The translations under genes and the position numbers were made by a program. From positions 1 through 64,000 of the forward strand of contig NZ_JBJGXI010000015.1 of the NCBI RefSeq assembly GCF_045635475.1: a stretch of 64,000 bases of DNA, written 5' to 3'. Each line of letters begins with the position of its first letter. Positions within the stretch are counted from its first letter, which is position 1. The notes beneath the pieces are model-generated. The model worked only from the letters and a program-made list of their open reading frames with translations, was not told the origin of the DNA and did no database searches. Shown piece after piece: positions 54,212 through 63,051 of the stretch. The stretch comes from JBJGXI01 sp045635475. GTDB lineage: Bacteria > Bacillota > Bacilli > Bacillales > Amphibacillaceae.

Positions 54212-54889
54212 GTGAAAGGAACATACAACGTCTTGATTGCAGAGCCGCAAACACTTTTTTGTGAAATGCTTGCAAGCTTTGTTATGAAAATGGAAGAATT
54301 CCAGGTTCTTGCACATGTGAGCAATGGTAAGGAAATTATTGCATATATAGAAACGGGAGAAATACTGCCTGATTTATGTTTGATTGATATGCAGCTTCCA
54401 GAGGATAGTGGCCTTGAGTATGCGAAATGGATTAAAAAGAATTACCCCAATACGAAGGTTATCATGCTCACTGAAATGCAAAGTCACCCCCAGCTTGAAC
54501 GAGGCATCATTGTCGGAATAGATGGATATATATTGAAAGAGTCCAGCCTCGATCAATTTAAATACGTATTGTTATTAGCAATGGATGATCAATTTGTTGT
54601 CCCAAAGTACTTTATAAATAAATTTTCTGAAAGGCTATCGGAGCTTCATAAAATAGAAAGGGAAGACTCTTTGGCATTTATAGAAGGAAAGCTTCAACAG
54701 AAGGAACTTAGTGAAAAAGAACTAAAGCTCATTCAATATATTAACCGAGGATGGACGAATAAATTAATCGCTGAAGAATTAGATATTACTAGAGGCACAG
54801 TTAAGAACTATATTTCCATGCTGTACAAAAAAATGGATATTAGTAATCGTGATCAGTTAAGGAAGTTACTAGAACAGAAGACTAGTTAA
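54212..54889 (+). CDS. Orphan LuxR/NarL-type response regulator
   Basis: About 225 residues: a receiver domain with phospho-acceptor Asp in CLIDMQLP, Thr in IMLTEM and Lys in YILKES, and a C-terminal LuxR helix-turn-helix (LSEKELKLIQYINRGWTNKLIAEELDI). The acidic pair that binds magnesium, usually DD or ED, reads EP (VLIAEPQTLF), so phosphorylation may be weak. GTG 54212 has AAGGAG 9 bases upstream; ATG 54203 abuts it. No histidine kinase gene is near. It may regulate the second half of the lasso cluster. Confidence 0.85.
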   Translation: MKGTYNVLIAEPQTLFCEMLASFVMKMEEFQVLAHVSNGKEIIAYIETGEILPDLCLIDMQLPEDSGLEYAKWIKKNYPNTKVIMLTEMQSHPQLERGIIVGIDGYILKESSLDQFKYVLLLAMDDQFVVPKYFINKFSERLSELHKIEREDSLAFIEGKLQQKELSEKELKLIQYINRGWTNKLIAEELDITRGTVKNYISMLYKKMDISNRDQLRKLLEQKTS

Positions 54890-54938
54890 GGAAGTATATT
54901 TCTATCGATTACCGCCATCATATTCAGCTACGGTATAT

Positions 54939-54977
54939 AAAGCCATGATCCAATTTGAGTGGGTCATGGCTTTTTTT
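54939..54977 (+). terminator. Terminator of the response regulator gene
   Basis: AAAGCCATGATCC and GGGTCATGGCT arms, then seven T. It separates the regulator from the DUF5658 gene. Confidence 0.88.
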
Positions 54978-55022
54978 ATAGTGTCTTCGGGTTATAAGTG
55001 TGTAAATAAAAAGGGGGAAGGA

Positions 55023-55331
55023 ATGTTGGTGAAACGCTTGTTTGTCTATTTAGCACTTGTAAATATGATTGATGGTGCATTAACGGTATATGGCTTGAGC
55101 AATTCGTTCATAGAAGAATCAAATCCAATTATGAATCATGTATACGAACAAAGCCCTGTATTTTTTATTGTATTAAAAGCGTTGTTATCTGCTTTTCTAC
55201 TTGTATTTATTTTCATTGATAAAATTCCAAGAACAAATGGGGCAAAATCACTAACATATATTGCATCCTTCATGTACACCCTTACGCTCGTGATTCATTG
55301 TCTATGGTTGTGGAAGCTTCCCGGTTTATAA
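55023..55331 (+). CDS. DUF5658 family small membrane protein
   Basis: 102 residues with three predicted helices. The N-terminal pattern LALVNMIDGALTVYGLSNSF then EESNPIMNHVYEQ is typical of DUF5658 proteins, whose function is unknown. ATG 55023 follows GGGGGAAGG. An upstream in-frame ATG at 54945 lies inside the preceding terminator and is not credible. Confidence 0.72.
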   Translation: MLVKRLFVYLALVNMIDGALTVYGLSNSFIEESNPIMNHVYEQSPVFFIVLKALLSAFLLVFIFIDKIPRTNGAKSLTYIASFMYTLTLVIHCLWLWKLPGL

Positions 55332-55335
55332 AGGA

Positions 55336-55581
55336 TTATGTCGAATTTAGTTTGGTAAAGCGCCAAATGGATACCAAGGATTTGAGCTCATAAAAAACGA
55401 GTAGATCTTTGGTACTGGACGGCAAGCATCCACTGCGGATATGGACTCCCGGTTTACTAACCTCATTGAGTGCGTCGATTTCATCCCTGTTGAAAACAAT
55501 GTTAGCAGCTTTTGAATTAGATTCGAACTTTACCATCTTTTGGAACCGGTGAGGACAGCGTTGATGCCTGCTCTTAGTCAA
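55336..55581 (-). pseudogene. Fragment of an aldo/keto reductase gene (3' end)
   Basis: Leftward it encodes SNSKAANIVFNRDEIDALNE then VSKPGV, close to ESNLKAADIELSNDETDALN then EVSKPRV at the end of the intact reductase at 60563-61564. The nucleotide match continues into GGACGGCAAGCATCCACTG. Only the last fifth of the gene is present, and the frame is lost after it. It marks an old duplication or recombination point between the two halves of the lasso region. Confidence 0.7.
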
Positions 55582-55600
55582 ATTTCACAATTTTAAGAGT

Positions 55601-55670
55601 TCTATAACTTTTGATATATGGAATATTATATGGCCTTTGTTATAACTAATACAGAGAGTAATTTATGTAA
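55601..55670 (+). promoter_or_regulatory. Putative promoter before the third cyclase gene
   Basis: TCTATAACTTTTGATATATG followed by GAATATTATATGG and a GTTATAACT -10-like block. It aligns base by base with the region before galU (42099). The two genes are therefore likely controlled by the same activator. Confidence 0.45.
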
Positions 55671-55801
55671 TAGATGTTGATTCCTGCTTAAGATTATCCA
55701 TGCAGAAATGATCGAAAAGAATAGGAGCATTTCATACAGCTGTTGAAGCGAGTGGTTTGTTGCAAAAGTTAATATATAAGCAAATTAAAGGGGTGGAAGA
55801 A

Positions 55802-57748
55802 ATGAGTGCGATCGCAGGTATATATCAAATGAATAAGCAAATCGTGTCGGATGATGTGATAGAACCAATCATGCAATCATTGGACAAGTTTCCTATCGAT
55901 GATATTCAAATTTGGAAAAAGGATCATCTGTTTTTTAGCTGTCATGCGCAGTGGATTACACCAGAATCGATAGGGGAGCGGATACCTTATTATGATGCGG
56001 AAAGGCAATTAACCATTACAGCAGATGCGATTATTGACAACCGTAATGAGCTATTTGATTTGCTGCAGGTGAGTATATATGAGCGGAAGTTAGTGACAGA
56101 TAGCGAATTAATTTTACTTGCCTATGCAAAGTGGGGAGAGCGGGTACCTACCTATTTAGTTGGTGATTTCGCGTTTGTTATTTGGGATGGAAAAAACAAT
56201 AAGCTGTTTGCTGCTAGAGATTTTTCAGGGATGCGGACACTTTATTATTATCAGGATGCGGAACGTGTCGCATTTAGTACGGTAATGGAATCGTTAGTTC
56301 GTTTACCTTATGTGTCAGGGAAGTTGAATGAACAGTGGCTTGCGGAATATTTAGCGATTCGAGATATGACGGATACGATTGATGGTTCGATCACAATCAT
56401 GGAGGATATCAACCAGCTTCCACCTTGTCATATGTTGAAAGTAGAAGATAACAAGGTTGTCGTAAAAAAGTATGAAACGAAGCCGTTGAATAAGTTGAAA
56501 TTTAAAAAAGACGAAGAATATGTCGAAGCTTTCAGAGAGGTTTTTCAAACGGCGATTGATGATCGACTCCGTACTTATGGTCAGGTAGGTGCGCAGCTAA
56601 GTGGTGGGCTAAATTCCGGGGCGGTGGTGAGTTTTGCTGCTGAAACGTTAAAGATGCGTGGGAAAAAGTTAAACACATACAGTTTTGTACCGGAAAAGGA
56701 TTTTTTTGATTGGACGCCGAGCTATCAAACTGGAGATGAGCGTTCGTATATGGAAGAAGTTGTTGATCATGTTGGAGGGATTCATGCAAATTACTTATCT
56801 TTTACAGGTGATAATCCTTATTCAACGATTGATGAATGGTTGCAGCTGATGGAAATGCCGTATAAATTTTTCGAGAACTCTTTTTGGATTAAGGGAATCT
56901 TTGAGCAAGCGAAAAATGACGACGTAAAGGTTCTATTAAATGGTGATAGAGGTAATTATACGATAGGTTGGGGCTCTGCTATCGACCATTACCGTAAGCT
57001 ATTAAATAGGGGGCGCTGGCTCAAGCTTTCTAAAGAGGTTAAGCAATATAGCCGTAATCAACGTTTAACGCGTCGACGTGTGAAAGCAGTGATAAAAAAG
57101 CGAGCGCAAATCTATGGGGATAATTTTCCAACATTGGTTGATAATCGTTTCCCATTGATTAATGAGCGTTTTGCTAAAAAACATCAGGTGGCTATGGATA
57201 TGGAAAAGAAGGTGGATGCAGACGAAATTAGGCGTAAACACTTTGAAAACACGAACGTCTGGAATGCAACTGGCACGGCAGCTACTAAATTGTCATTGCA
57301 ATACGGTGTATGGAATCGAGATCCATCGAATGACTTACGTGTCGTACAATTTTGTTTAGCACTACCGGAAGATCAATTTGTGCAGGATGGATTTGGACGA
57401 GCGTTAATAAGACGAGCCACGGAAGGTTATTTACCTGATAACGTACGATTAAATCAGCGAACTCGTGGAATGCAGTCAGCGGACTGGATGGACCGGATGA
57501 TATTAGATAAAGAGGTGTTTATAGACGAATTGAAACAATTAGTTAAAGACCCTATCTTTTGTGAATATATCGATAACAAAAGCATGACTTTAGCAATCGA
57601 ACAGTTGGAAGCCGGTCCAAAAGCGGAGGATACCTTTCATCCAAATATAAGAAATGCGATGCGAGCGGTGGTTGTTTACCGTTTCATAAAAAGCTATTTA
57701 TATAATGCAGATGTTAGATATGAAAGAGTGGTAATTGCTAATTCATAG
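55802..57748 (+). CDS. Orphan lasso cyclase 3 with altered ATP loop
   Basis: 648 residues, most like cyclase 2 (shared DWTPS, GSA--HY-KLL segments), starting MSAIAGIYQ. The pyrophosphatase loop, SGGLDS in both other cyclases, reads SGGLNS (Asn 271, codon 56612-56614). That Asp is near-invariant in this superfamily and helps hold Mg-ATP, so adenylation is likely impaired. The second segment keeps NGDRGN. The frame is otherwise full length without stops. No precursor, B1 or B2 gene lies within reach, and none was found in the flanking spacers. ATG 55802 has AAAGGGGTGGAAG upstream. Confidence 0.87.
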   Translation: MSAIAGIYQMNKQIVSDDVIEPIMQSLDKFPIDDIQIWKKDHLFFSCHAQWITPESIGERIPYYDAERQLTITADAIIDNRNELFDLLQVSIYERKLVTDSELILLAYAKWGERVPTYLVGDFAFVIWDGKNNKLFAARDFSGMRTLYYYQDAERVAFSTVMESLVRLPYVSGKLNEQWLAEYLAIRDMTDTIDGSITIMEDINQLPPCHMLKVEDNKVVVKKYETKPLNKLKFKKDEEYVEAFREVFQTAIDDRLRTYGQVGAQLSGGLNSGAVVSFAAETLKMRGKKLNTYSFVPEKDFFDWTPSYQTGDERSYMEEVVDHVGGIHANYLSFTGDNPYSTIDEWLQLMEMPYKFFENSFWIKGIFEQAKNDDVKVLLNGDRGNYTIGWGSAIDHYRKLLNRGRWLKLSKEVKQYSRNQRLTRRRVKAVIKKRAQIYGDNFPTLVDNRFPLINERFAKKHQVAMDMEKKVDADEIRRKHFENTNVWNATGTAATKLSLQYGVWNRDPSNDLRVVQFCLALPEDQFVQDGFGRALIRRATEGYLPDNVRLNQRTRGMQSADWMDRMILDKEVFIDELKQLVKDPIFCEYIDNKSMTLAIEQLEAGPKAEDTFHPNIRNAMRAVVVYRFIKSYLYNADVRYERVVIANS

Positions 57749-58155
57749 TTTTTATGTGAACAAGTGAAAGTTGGTTCACTTATAAAGACCCGTATGCTTC
57801 TTGCTTGTGAGGTTTAGAGTAGTAGTGATGATCGTGATATGAATGCTGCTCCTTAGAAAAAGAGTATGGGTTCGTGAGCCTGACTACTTCTATTTAGCGC
57901 GCGGGGGTAATCCTTTCAACGGTAACCAGCTACAATTTAGTAGTCATCAATGAAGAGCATTGGTTAGAGTATGCCCGAATTACTAAAAAGACTTAATTAT
58001 ATCCCGGGCAATATTTGACGAGAATTGTTTGGGAATGTAGATCAAAATCTTCATAATAAAAGCGCTCAAGTCTTAAAGATAAAGTTGGGCTTCTTTACAT
58101 ACATAAGAGAGAATTGACGAATTTTGCAGATATCGAGGATCTAGGGGGGATAAGA
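57749..58155. other. Intergenic, no gene or precursor found
   Basis: I searched all frames here for the LEVLDV...TM lasso leader and for short frames with ribosome sites and found none. Nothing else recognisable. Confidence 0.5.
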
Positions 58156-59058
58156 GTGGATAAACGAAGGTGGATAGAGAATCTACAAATCATAGATGAA
58201 GAAAAAGTTGTGTTGGATGATCACCTTACTTTTTTAAGGGAGTTATTCCTTCTTTTCATGCGGATGAATCCAGTATATCAATTAACTTCAAAATACAATG
58301 AGATGTTGTCAGAAGATGAAGTGGAAGAAATGAATGCGTTGGAAAAAGCAAAGCATTTTAAAAAAATAATGTTTGAAGTCGATTTATCAGAACTCCAAGA
58401 CCTAAATAACCAATATATTAATGATGGTTTCGATGTTGTTATAAATAAGATGATTCATGGAATTGATTTTCATTTTGAGGAACTTACAAAAGAATTAAAT
58501 AGTTTCTTATATGAATACGAACGTAGCGATTTTCAAAACGTGCTTGAAATTACAAAGAGAAGAATGGTCCATGTGCTTTCTTCTCAGGACGAGCTCTTAG
58601 ATCAAATGGAAACTGGATATAAGCAATTTAGAAATGATTTTCCTACATACTTTTCTATTTTGTCAAAAAAAGAAAAACTTTTTAATTTTAATAAAAATAA
58701 GAATGATTATTTTATTTATCAATACAACCGAAATTATTTAGCAGTTCATAATTGTGCGATTGAGTATAGAGAAAGAATAGATAAATTATATAATAAAGTG
58801 TTGGATGATTTTATCGTTGAATATAAAAGACATTCTCTAACATATAATGATAAAGTTCGGTCTGCTGTGACGTTAGGGTTTGACTATCGGGCATTTGTCG
58901 ATGGATTGAAATTAGAAGTTCCAGAATTGAATATCAATTGGGTTCCTATTAAAGTAGAGATGAACGTAAGATTATACAATAACATCCTTAAAGAGATGGT
59001 AGTGGACGGATTGTCAATAAGATCGGAGAATTTCTTGAGAACGATGTATGGATTGTAG
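58156..59058 (+). CDS. Uncharacterised protein, mostly helical
   Basis: 300 residues, not recognised. It is rich in Asp, Glu, Lys, Asn and Tyr with long amphipathic helices and no signal peptide or membrane helix, so it is probably cytoplasmic. GTG 58156 follows GGGGGGA by about 5 bases; TTG 58114 has no site. Segments such as KEKLFNFNKNKNDYFIYQYN look low in complexity. It has lower GC than its neighbours, which hints at transfer. It stands alone, so no function can be inferred. Confidence 0.65.
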   Translation: MDKRRWIENLQIIDEEKVVLDDHLTFLRELFLLFMRMNPVYQLTSKYNEMLSEDEVEEMNALEKAKHFKKIMFEVDLSELQDLNNQYINDGFDVVINKMIHGIDFHFEELTKELNSFLYEYERSDFQNVLEITKRRMVHVLSSQDELLDQMETGYKQFRNDFPTYFSILSKKEKLFNFNKNKNDYFIYQYNRNYLAVHNCAIEYRERIDKLYNKVLDDFIVEYKRHSLTYNDKVRSAVTLGFDYRAFVDGLKLEVPELNINWVPIKVEMNVRLYNNILKEMVVDGLSIRSENFLRTMYGL

Positions 59059-59184
59059 ACTTGGGGAGGGAATGACTACTGTCACTTCCAGAAGATTGTC
59101 ATAGGGTGTCGGATATATCTGAGGATACTAAAACAGGATGTGGTAAAAGTATCATATTAGGGGTTAAATATTCATTTTCCCGAC

Positions 59185-59218
59185 GACCAAATAGGGACAA
59201 TCTTGTCCCTATTTGGTC
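59185..59218. terminator. Perfect 16-bp hairpin at the UspA gene end
   Basis: GACCAAATAGGGACAA and its exact complement around two bases. The right arm touches the stop codon of the leftward UspA gene. It serves both this gene and the rightward unknown gene. Confidence 0.7.
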
Positions 59219-59724
59219 TATTTTACTACTAATACGGGGCAACTTGCTGAATTGGTAACTTTATTGCTGACGCATCCCATGACTAATTTTTTTATACCAC
59301 TTCGACCGCGTTGCCCAATAACGATAAGGTCTACCTCATGATGCTCAGCGAAAGTACATAGTTCTTTGGCGGGGGTACCCATTAATACTTCAATTTCTAC
59401 ATCTATTATACTACCTGAAAGTTTAGCTTTAGCAATCGTAATGATTTTGTCTGCCACTTGATCAAAATCAATCAAATTACTTTCTACAGGTAGCTTTCCT
59501 ACATGTGCATTTGATTGATTCATCATACTTGTAACAGGTGCTGTTGTTACACCATACAGTGGGACATCTCGGACTTCATTCATAGGTTTGTGGTCTTGGG
59601 CATATATGATCGTTAAACAAGCTTTGCTAAGTTGCCCAATTTTTTCAGCTTCTTGTAGAGCGTTTAGGCTTCCATCAGATCCGTCGAAAGTAATTAAAAT
59701 ATTGAAATATGCATTACTCATCAT
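59218..59724 (-). CDS. Universal stress protein (UspA family)
   Basis: 168 residues with the Usp fold: ILITFDGSDGSLNALQEAEKI, LTIIYAQDH, VDLIVIGQRGRSGIKKLVMG and SVSNKVT-type end. The ATP-binding pattern G-2x-G-9x-G(S/T) appears as GQRGRSGIKKLVMGCVSN. ATG 59724 has AAGGAG 6 bases upstream; an open frame continues to 59757 without a site. Confidence 0.88.
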   Translation of the reverse strand: MMSNAYFNILITFDGSDGSLNALQEAEKIGQLSKACLTIIYAQDHKPMNEVRDVPLYGVTTAPVTSMMNQSNAHVGKLPVESNLIDFDQVADKIITIAKAKLSGSIIDVEIEVLMGTPAKELCTFAEHHEVDLIVIGQRGRSGIKKLVMGCVSNKVTNSASCPVLVVK

Positions 59725-59759
59725 AGCCAACTCCTTGTTATTATTTTGTATAAACAAGA

Positions 59760-59903
59760 TTAATAGACAGTCTGCTCTTTCAGGAGTTGTAGTTCAAATT
59801 CTTCTTTTTTGTATCTTCTTTGATGTATTTTGTCTGGACCATTAAGAAATGGATTGTCCCACCATAATCTTTCAACAATATCATAGGGAAATAGTCTAGT
59901 CAT
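59760..59903 (-). CDS. Small ORF or gene fragment upstream of UspA
   Basis: 47 codons encoding MTRLFPYDIVERLWWDNPFL then a basic/acidic tail ending EQTVY. The composition looks protein-like (two Trp, PDKIHQRR), but there is no ribosome site and I cannot name a family. It may be the 3' end of a lost gene. Confidence 0.3.
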   Translation of the reverse strand: MTRLFPYDIVERLWWDNPFLNGPDKIHQRRYKKEEFELQLLKEQTVY

Positions 59904-60519
59904 GGATAGAGAAGTTCTTCAAAATGATTCTTACTAAGCTTCCTCCTTTTATTAGCTTGGTTATTATATACATCCTCAAGTATCAAACGAAACATTTTCA
60001 AAGGTTAAGGTTTAGTTACAGCTGCAATGTAAATGACACAAAGTAATCTAAACCGGACATGTGTAGGTGGAGAGCATGGTGGTTTTTGGGGGTGCAACTT
60101 CCCAAAGTTCGTTATATGATGTCTAGGTGAAGTGGGTATATATATTAAAGTGTCATTTTTTGTAGGTTTGATTATTGTTTGTATAATTTGTTCCATAATA
60201 GAGTTTTATTTTAATGGATTACTTCCAGGAAGTATGAGGGAACGACGTAGGAATTATAAGGAGTTTGTTGAGTGTAATCGTAATGTGAGGGGGTGAATAG
60301 TAATTCTTGATTGTTAAGATTGCTCAAAATACTTTAATAAAGTGCTGATATCCATCTGAAAATCTCCGAACGGTAGGTGGTTTAATTTAGAGTGACGTTG
60401 CTGCTAAGTGGCTTGAATTCAAGGTTTTTTCCCTGTATTGGAATTGAAGATGTCTATTGCAGTATTGAAGGTATTATTATCAGATACAGAACAGAGGGAG
60501 CCCTCCTTGTAAAATAACT
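59904..60519. other. Intergenic, no gene supported
   Basis: A 63-codon leftward frame at 60005-60196 lacks a ribosome site and has an unprotein-like composition. Nothing else recognisable was seen. Confidence 0.45.
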
Positions 60520-60556
60520 AAAAAGATCTGCTCCACAAAAAGCGAGCAGACCTTTT
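60520..60556 (-). terminator. Terminator of the aldo/keto reductase gene
   Basis: GGTCTGCTC and GAGCAGATC on the minus strand, followed by TTTTTAG, just past the stop codon. Confidence 0.82.
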
Positions 60557-60562
60557 TTAGTA

Positions 60563-61564
60563 TTATAAGCCTTGCTGGACAGCAAGCATCCACTGTGGGT
60601 AAGGAACCCTTGGTTTACTTACCTCATTAAGTGCGTCGGTTTCATCGTTGCTCAATTCAATGTCGGCAGCTTTCAAGTTAGATTCAAGCTGCTCCATCTT
60701 TCTCGAGCCGACGAGGACAGAGCTGATTCCTGGTCGCTCGGTTAACCACGCTAATGCTGTTTCAGCTGGTCCGGCGTCATGGTTAGCGCCAATTTCAATT
60801 AACGTATCGACAATCTTGTCGGCAACTTCTTTATCGGGTACAGGTGGGAAATCCTTCAGCCCCGAACCTGCAAAACGGTCTTCGTCTTTTAGCTTACCAT
60901 CTCGATATTTACCAGTTAAATAGCCACCATTAAGTGGACTCCAAACGAGAATACCGATCCCTGCATCTTCTGCTAATGGAATGACCTCATGCTCTAGGTC
61001 ACGGTTAATTAAACTATAATGCATTTGTGCGGACGTATATTTCGTCCATCCGTTCAATGCAGAGATGCCTAGTCCTTTGGAAATTTGCCAGGCTGCATGA
61101 TTGGACATGCCAATGTAACGAACCTTCCCTTGACGGACAAGGTCATCTAATGCTTGCAGTGTTTCTTCTAAAGGAGTAGACGGATCAAATCCGTGTAATT
61201 GATACAAATCAATATAATCGGTGCCAAGTCGACGCAGGCTATTTTCTAACGAGTTCATTATATGAAACCGACTTAAGCCTTTATCGTTAACATCGTCACT
61301 CATCTGACCTAACACTTTCGTGGCAATAATCAGGTCTTGACGCTTGCCTTTGATTGCTTTTCCTAGCATTTCCTCGGAGGTCCCGTTGCTATAGATGTCC
61401 GCCGTATCAAACAAGTTAATACCAGCGTCTATACTCGTGTCTACCATACGATTGGCTCGTTCTTGGTCACCAAATCCGATATTCCAGTCGTTCCCAAATG
61501 TCATCGTCCCAAACGAAAGTGCACTCACCTTGAGTCCACTTTTTCCGAGATTTCGATACTTCAC
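60563..61564 (-). CDS. Aldo/keto reductase
   Basis: 333-residue NADPH-dependent oxidoreductase of the AKR family. The tetrad is visible: Asp and Tyr in NLFDTADIYSNG, Lys in IIATKV, and His in YQLHGFD. Cofactor sites include SVLVGSRKMEQLESNLKA near the C-terminus. It starts at GTG 61564 with AGGAGG about 8 bases upstream. The substrate is unknown. A decayed piece of a related gene lies at 55336. Confidence 0.9.
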   Translation of the reverse strand: MKYRNLGKSGLKVSALSFGTMTFGNDWNIGFGDQERANRMVDTSIDAGINLFDTADIYSNGTSEEMLGKAIKGKRQDLIIATKVLGQMSDDVNDKGLSRFHIMNSLENSLRRLGTDYIDLYQLHGFDPSTPLEETLQALDDLVRQGKVRYIGMSNHAAWQISKGLGISALNGWTKYTSAQMHYSLINRDLEHEVIPLAEDAGIGILVWSPLNGGYLTGKYRDGKLKDEDRFAGSGLKDFPPVPDKEVADKIVDTLIEIGANHDAGPAETALAWLTERPGISSVLVGSRKMEQLESNLKAADIELSNDETDALNEVSKPRVPYPQWMLAVQQGL

Positions 61565-61734
61565 TATAAGTCCTCCTATTTTCTAGTTGGTGCAAGGTAT
61601 CTGTGATGCTGAGCATCTAAATTAACCGTATCTAAGATTTGGTTTGATTTCAAAGGATTTGTTTTACTAGAACGTTACGTTGGACAATGGTAGCTAGCTA
61701 GATGAGTTAACATAGAGGTGTCATACTAGGGGCG

Positions 61735-61800
61735 TTTATTAAAAGATATCTAGCTATGAGCGCCAGAAACTAGGCGACCGATGCAAATTTCCCCTACAAT
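61735..61800. repeat. Degenerate intergenic repeat
   Basis: AGATATCTAGCTATGAGCGCCAGAAACTAGGCGACC resembles in outline the start of the repeat at 19165. It is eroded. The rest of 61565-61949 shows no gene. Confidence 0.25.
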
Positions 61801-61949
61801 AAATTATCATCGATTCAAGTGTTATCGAAGGTCAACGAAAAGCGGACTTGTCGTCCAACGTCGACATCCTCCTAGGTGAGGACTTGATACCTATATCTTT
61901 ATTGATTCGCTTCAGTCGCCAAGTTTCTATACGTCGCTCTGTACTGTTC

Positions 61950-62255
61950 TTAATGATGATGTGGTGCATGTCCTTTGGAGGAATTGCTAATTACAAATCC
62001 TTCCTCTGGCACGTAGATATATTGAATCCAAACACCATCAAGGAAATCTTCTCGCTGATCAAGTAGGACATCAATGTCTTTATCTGTCTACACAATCTCA
62101 TCATGTTCAGTTGGCTCATCAAGCATCGCATTATAATGGGCATGGTTGCCGTGCATTTCGGTAATATAAACACGCACCATTTTCCCCTCAACGCCATCAC
62201 TTTCAAGCCATTTTTTAAGAACCTTCGCCGCATTTCTATTTATTTTGCATCGCAT
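61950..62255 (-). pseudogene. HesB/IscA-like protein gene with in-frame TAG
   Basis: From ATG 62255 (AAGGTG upstream) the frame reads CKINRNAAKVLKKWLES, MVRVYITEMHGNHAHYN and PTEHDEIV, then TAG at 62088-62090. It then continues in the same frame with TDKDIDVLLDQREDFLDGVW, YVPEEGFVISN and a His-rich end HAPHHH before TAA at 61950. The joined product is a typical small HesB-like Fe-S-associated protein. Only this one amber codon breaks it, so it is a very recent pseudogene, a sequencing error or a read-through case. Confidence 0.75.
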
Positions 62256-62319
62256 ATAAGCACCTTTTTTCTTAATAAAACCATTATTACAAATCGTAGA
62301 CTTAGACGCGCGAGTTGGC

Positions 62320-63051
62320 CATAAAAGCAAAACGAGGGATTTCTATGGATATAAGACAGAATATACGATGATCCATGAACTCCTCATCACCGGTGTGTAT
62401 GTCGGCGATGGAGCATATGTTGATGGGAAAATGTTTGATTATCTGTTAGACCAAACGATAAAAAGTGGTATTGAGGTAGAAGTTGTTTATGGGGACAAAG
62501 CATATTTTCGCAAAAAAATACTAGATAGCATTAATGGGTGCGGAGCCAAACCATACATACCTGTAAGTGAAATGGCCAAAAGAATTAATGAAGAACGATA
62601 CACTTATAATTAAGATTCGGATGAGTGGTTTTGTACACAAGGGAATAGAACAGTAAAGAAATCTCATAAGAAAACAATGAATAGAGAATCTTATCGTTAT
62701 TATTTCGACAGAGAACAGTGCAGAGATTGTCCGTTAAGAGATAGCTGCATCACTGGAAAGACCGTTGGCAGAATTCTAGAAGTTGGAATAAATACGCCTG
62801 AATTCTACTAGTACAGCCAACAACAAAATACAGAAGAATTCAAACAGAATTATAAGAAACGCGCTCGCCACGAAGGGGAAAATGGTGAGATGAAACAGTT
62901 TCACAGATTAGATCGTGCCAGGGGGTACGATCTGCAAAGCATGGCCATACAAGCAAAATTTACTGCATTAGCAGTAAACTTAAAGAGGATAGCACAGATC
63001 CTATCCTCTCAGAACACTAACAATTATTCTTTCTCAACCATAATTTTTTAA
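62320..63051 (+). mobile_element. IS1182-family transposase remnant
   Basis: One frame encodes KTRDFYGYKTEYTM, VYVGDGAYVDGKMFDYLLDQ, then TAA (62611), then CRDCPLRDSCITGK, GRILEVGI, then TAG, then KKRARHEGENGEMKQFHRLD, RARGYDLQSMAIQAK and ALAVNLKRIAQIL. These are the catalytic C-terminal parts of IS1182-type transposases. The N-terminal half is missing and two stops interrupt the frame. No terminal inverted repeats were identified. Confidence 0.78.

Noticed and set aside
54945..55022. Longer start for the DUF5658 gene
   Set aside because: The extra 26 codons run through a strong terminator hairpin; ATG 55023 has a proper ribosome site.
57749..58155. A third lasso precursor next to cyclase 3
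   Set aside because: No frame here or in 55332-55801 has the LEVLDV..TM leader or a Ser-ending acidic core.
60005..60196. 63-codon leftward frame
   Set aside because: No ribosome site, Pro/His-rich unprotein-like composition, no neighbours in its favour.
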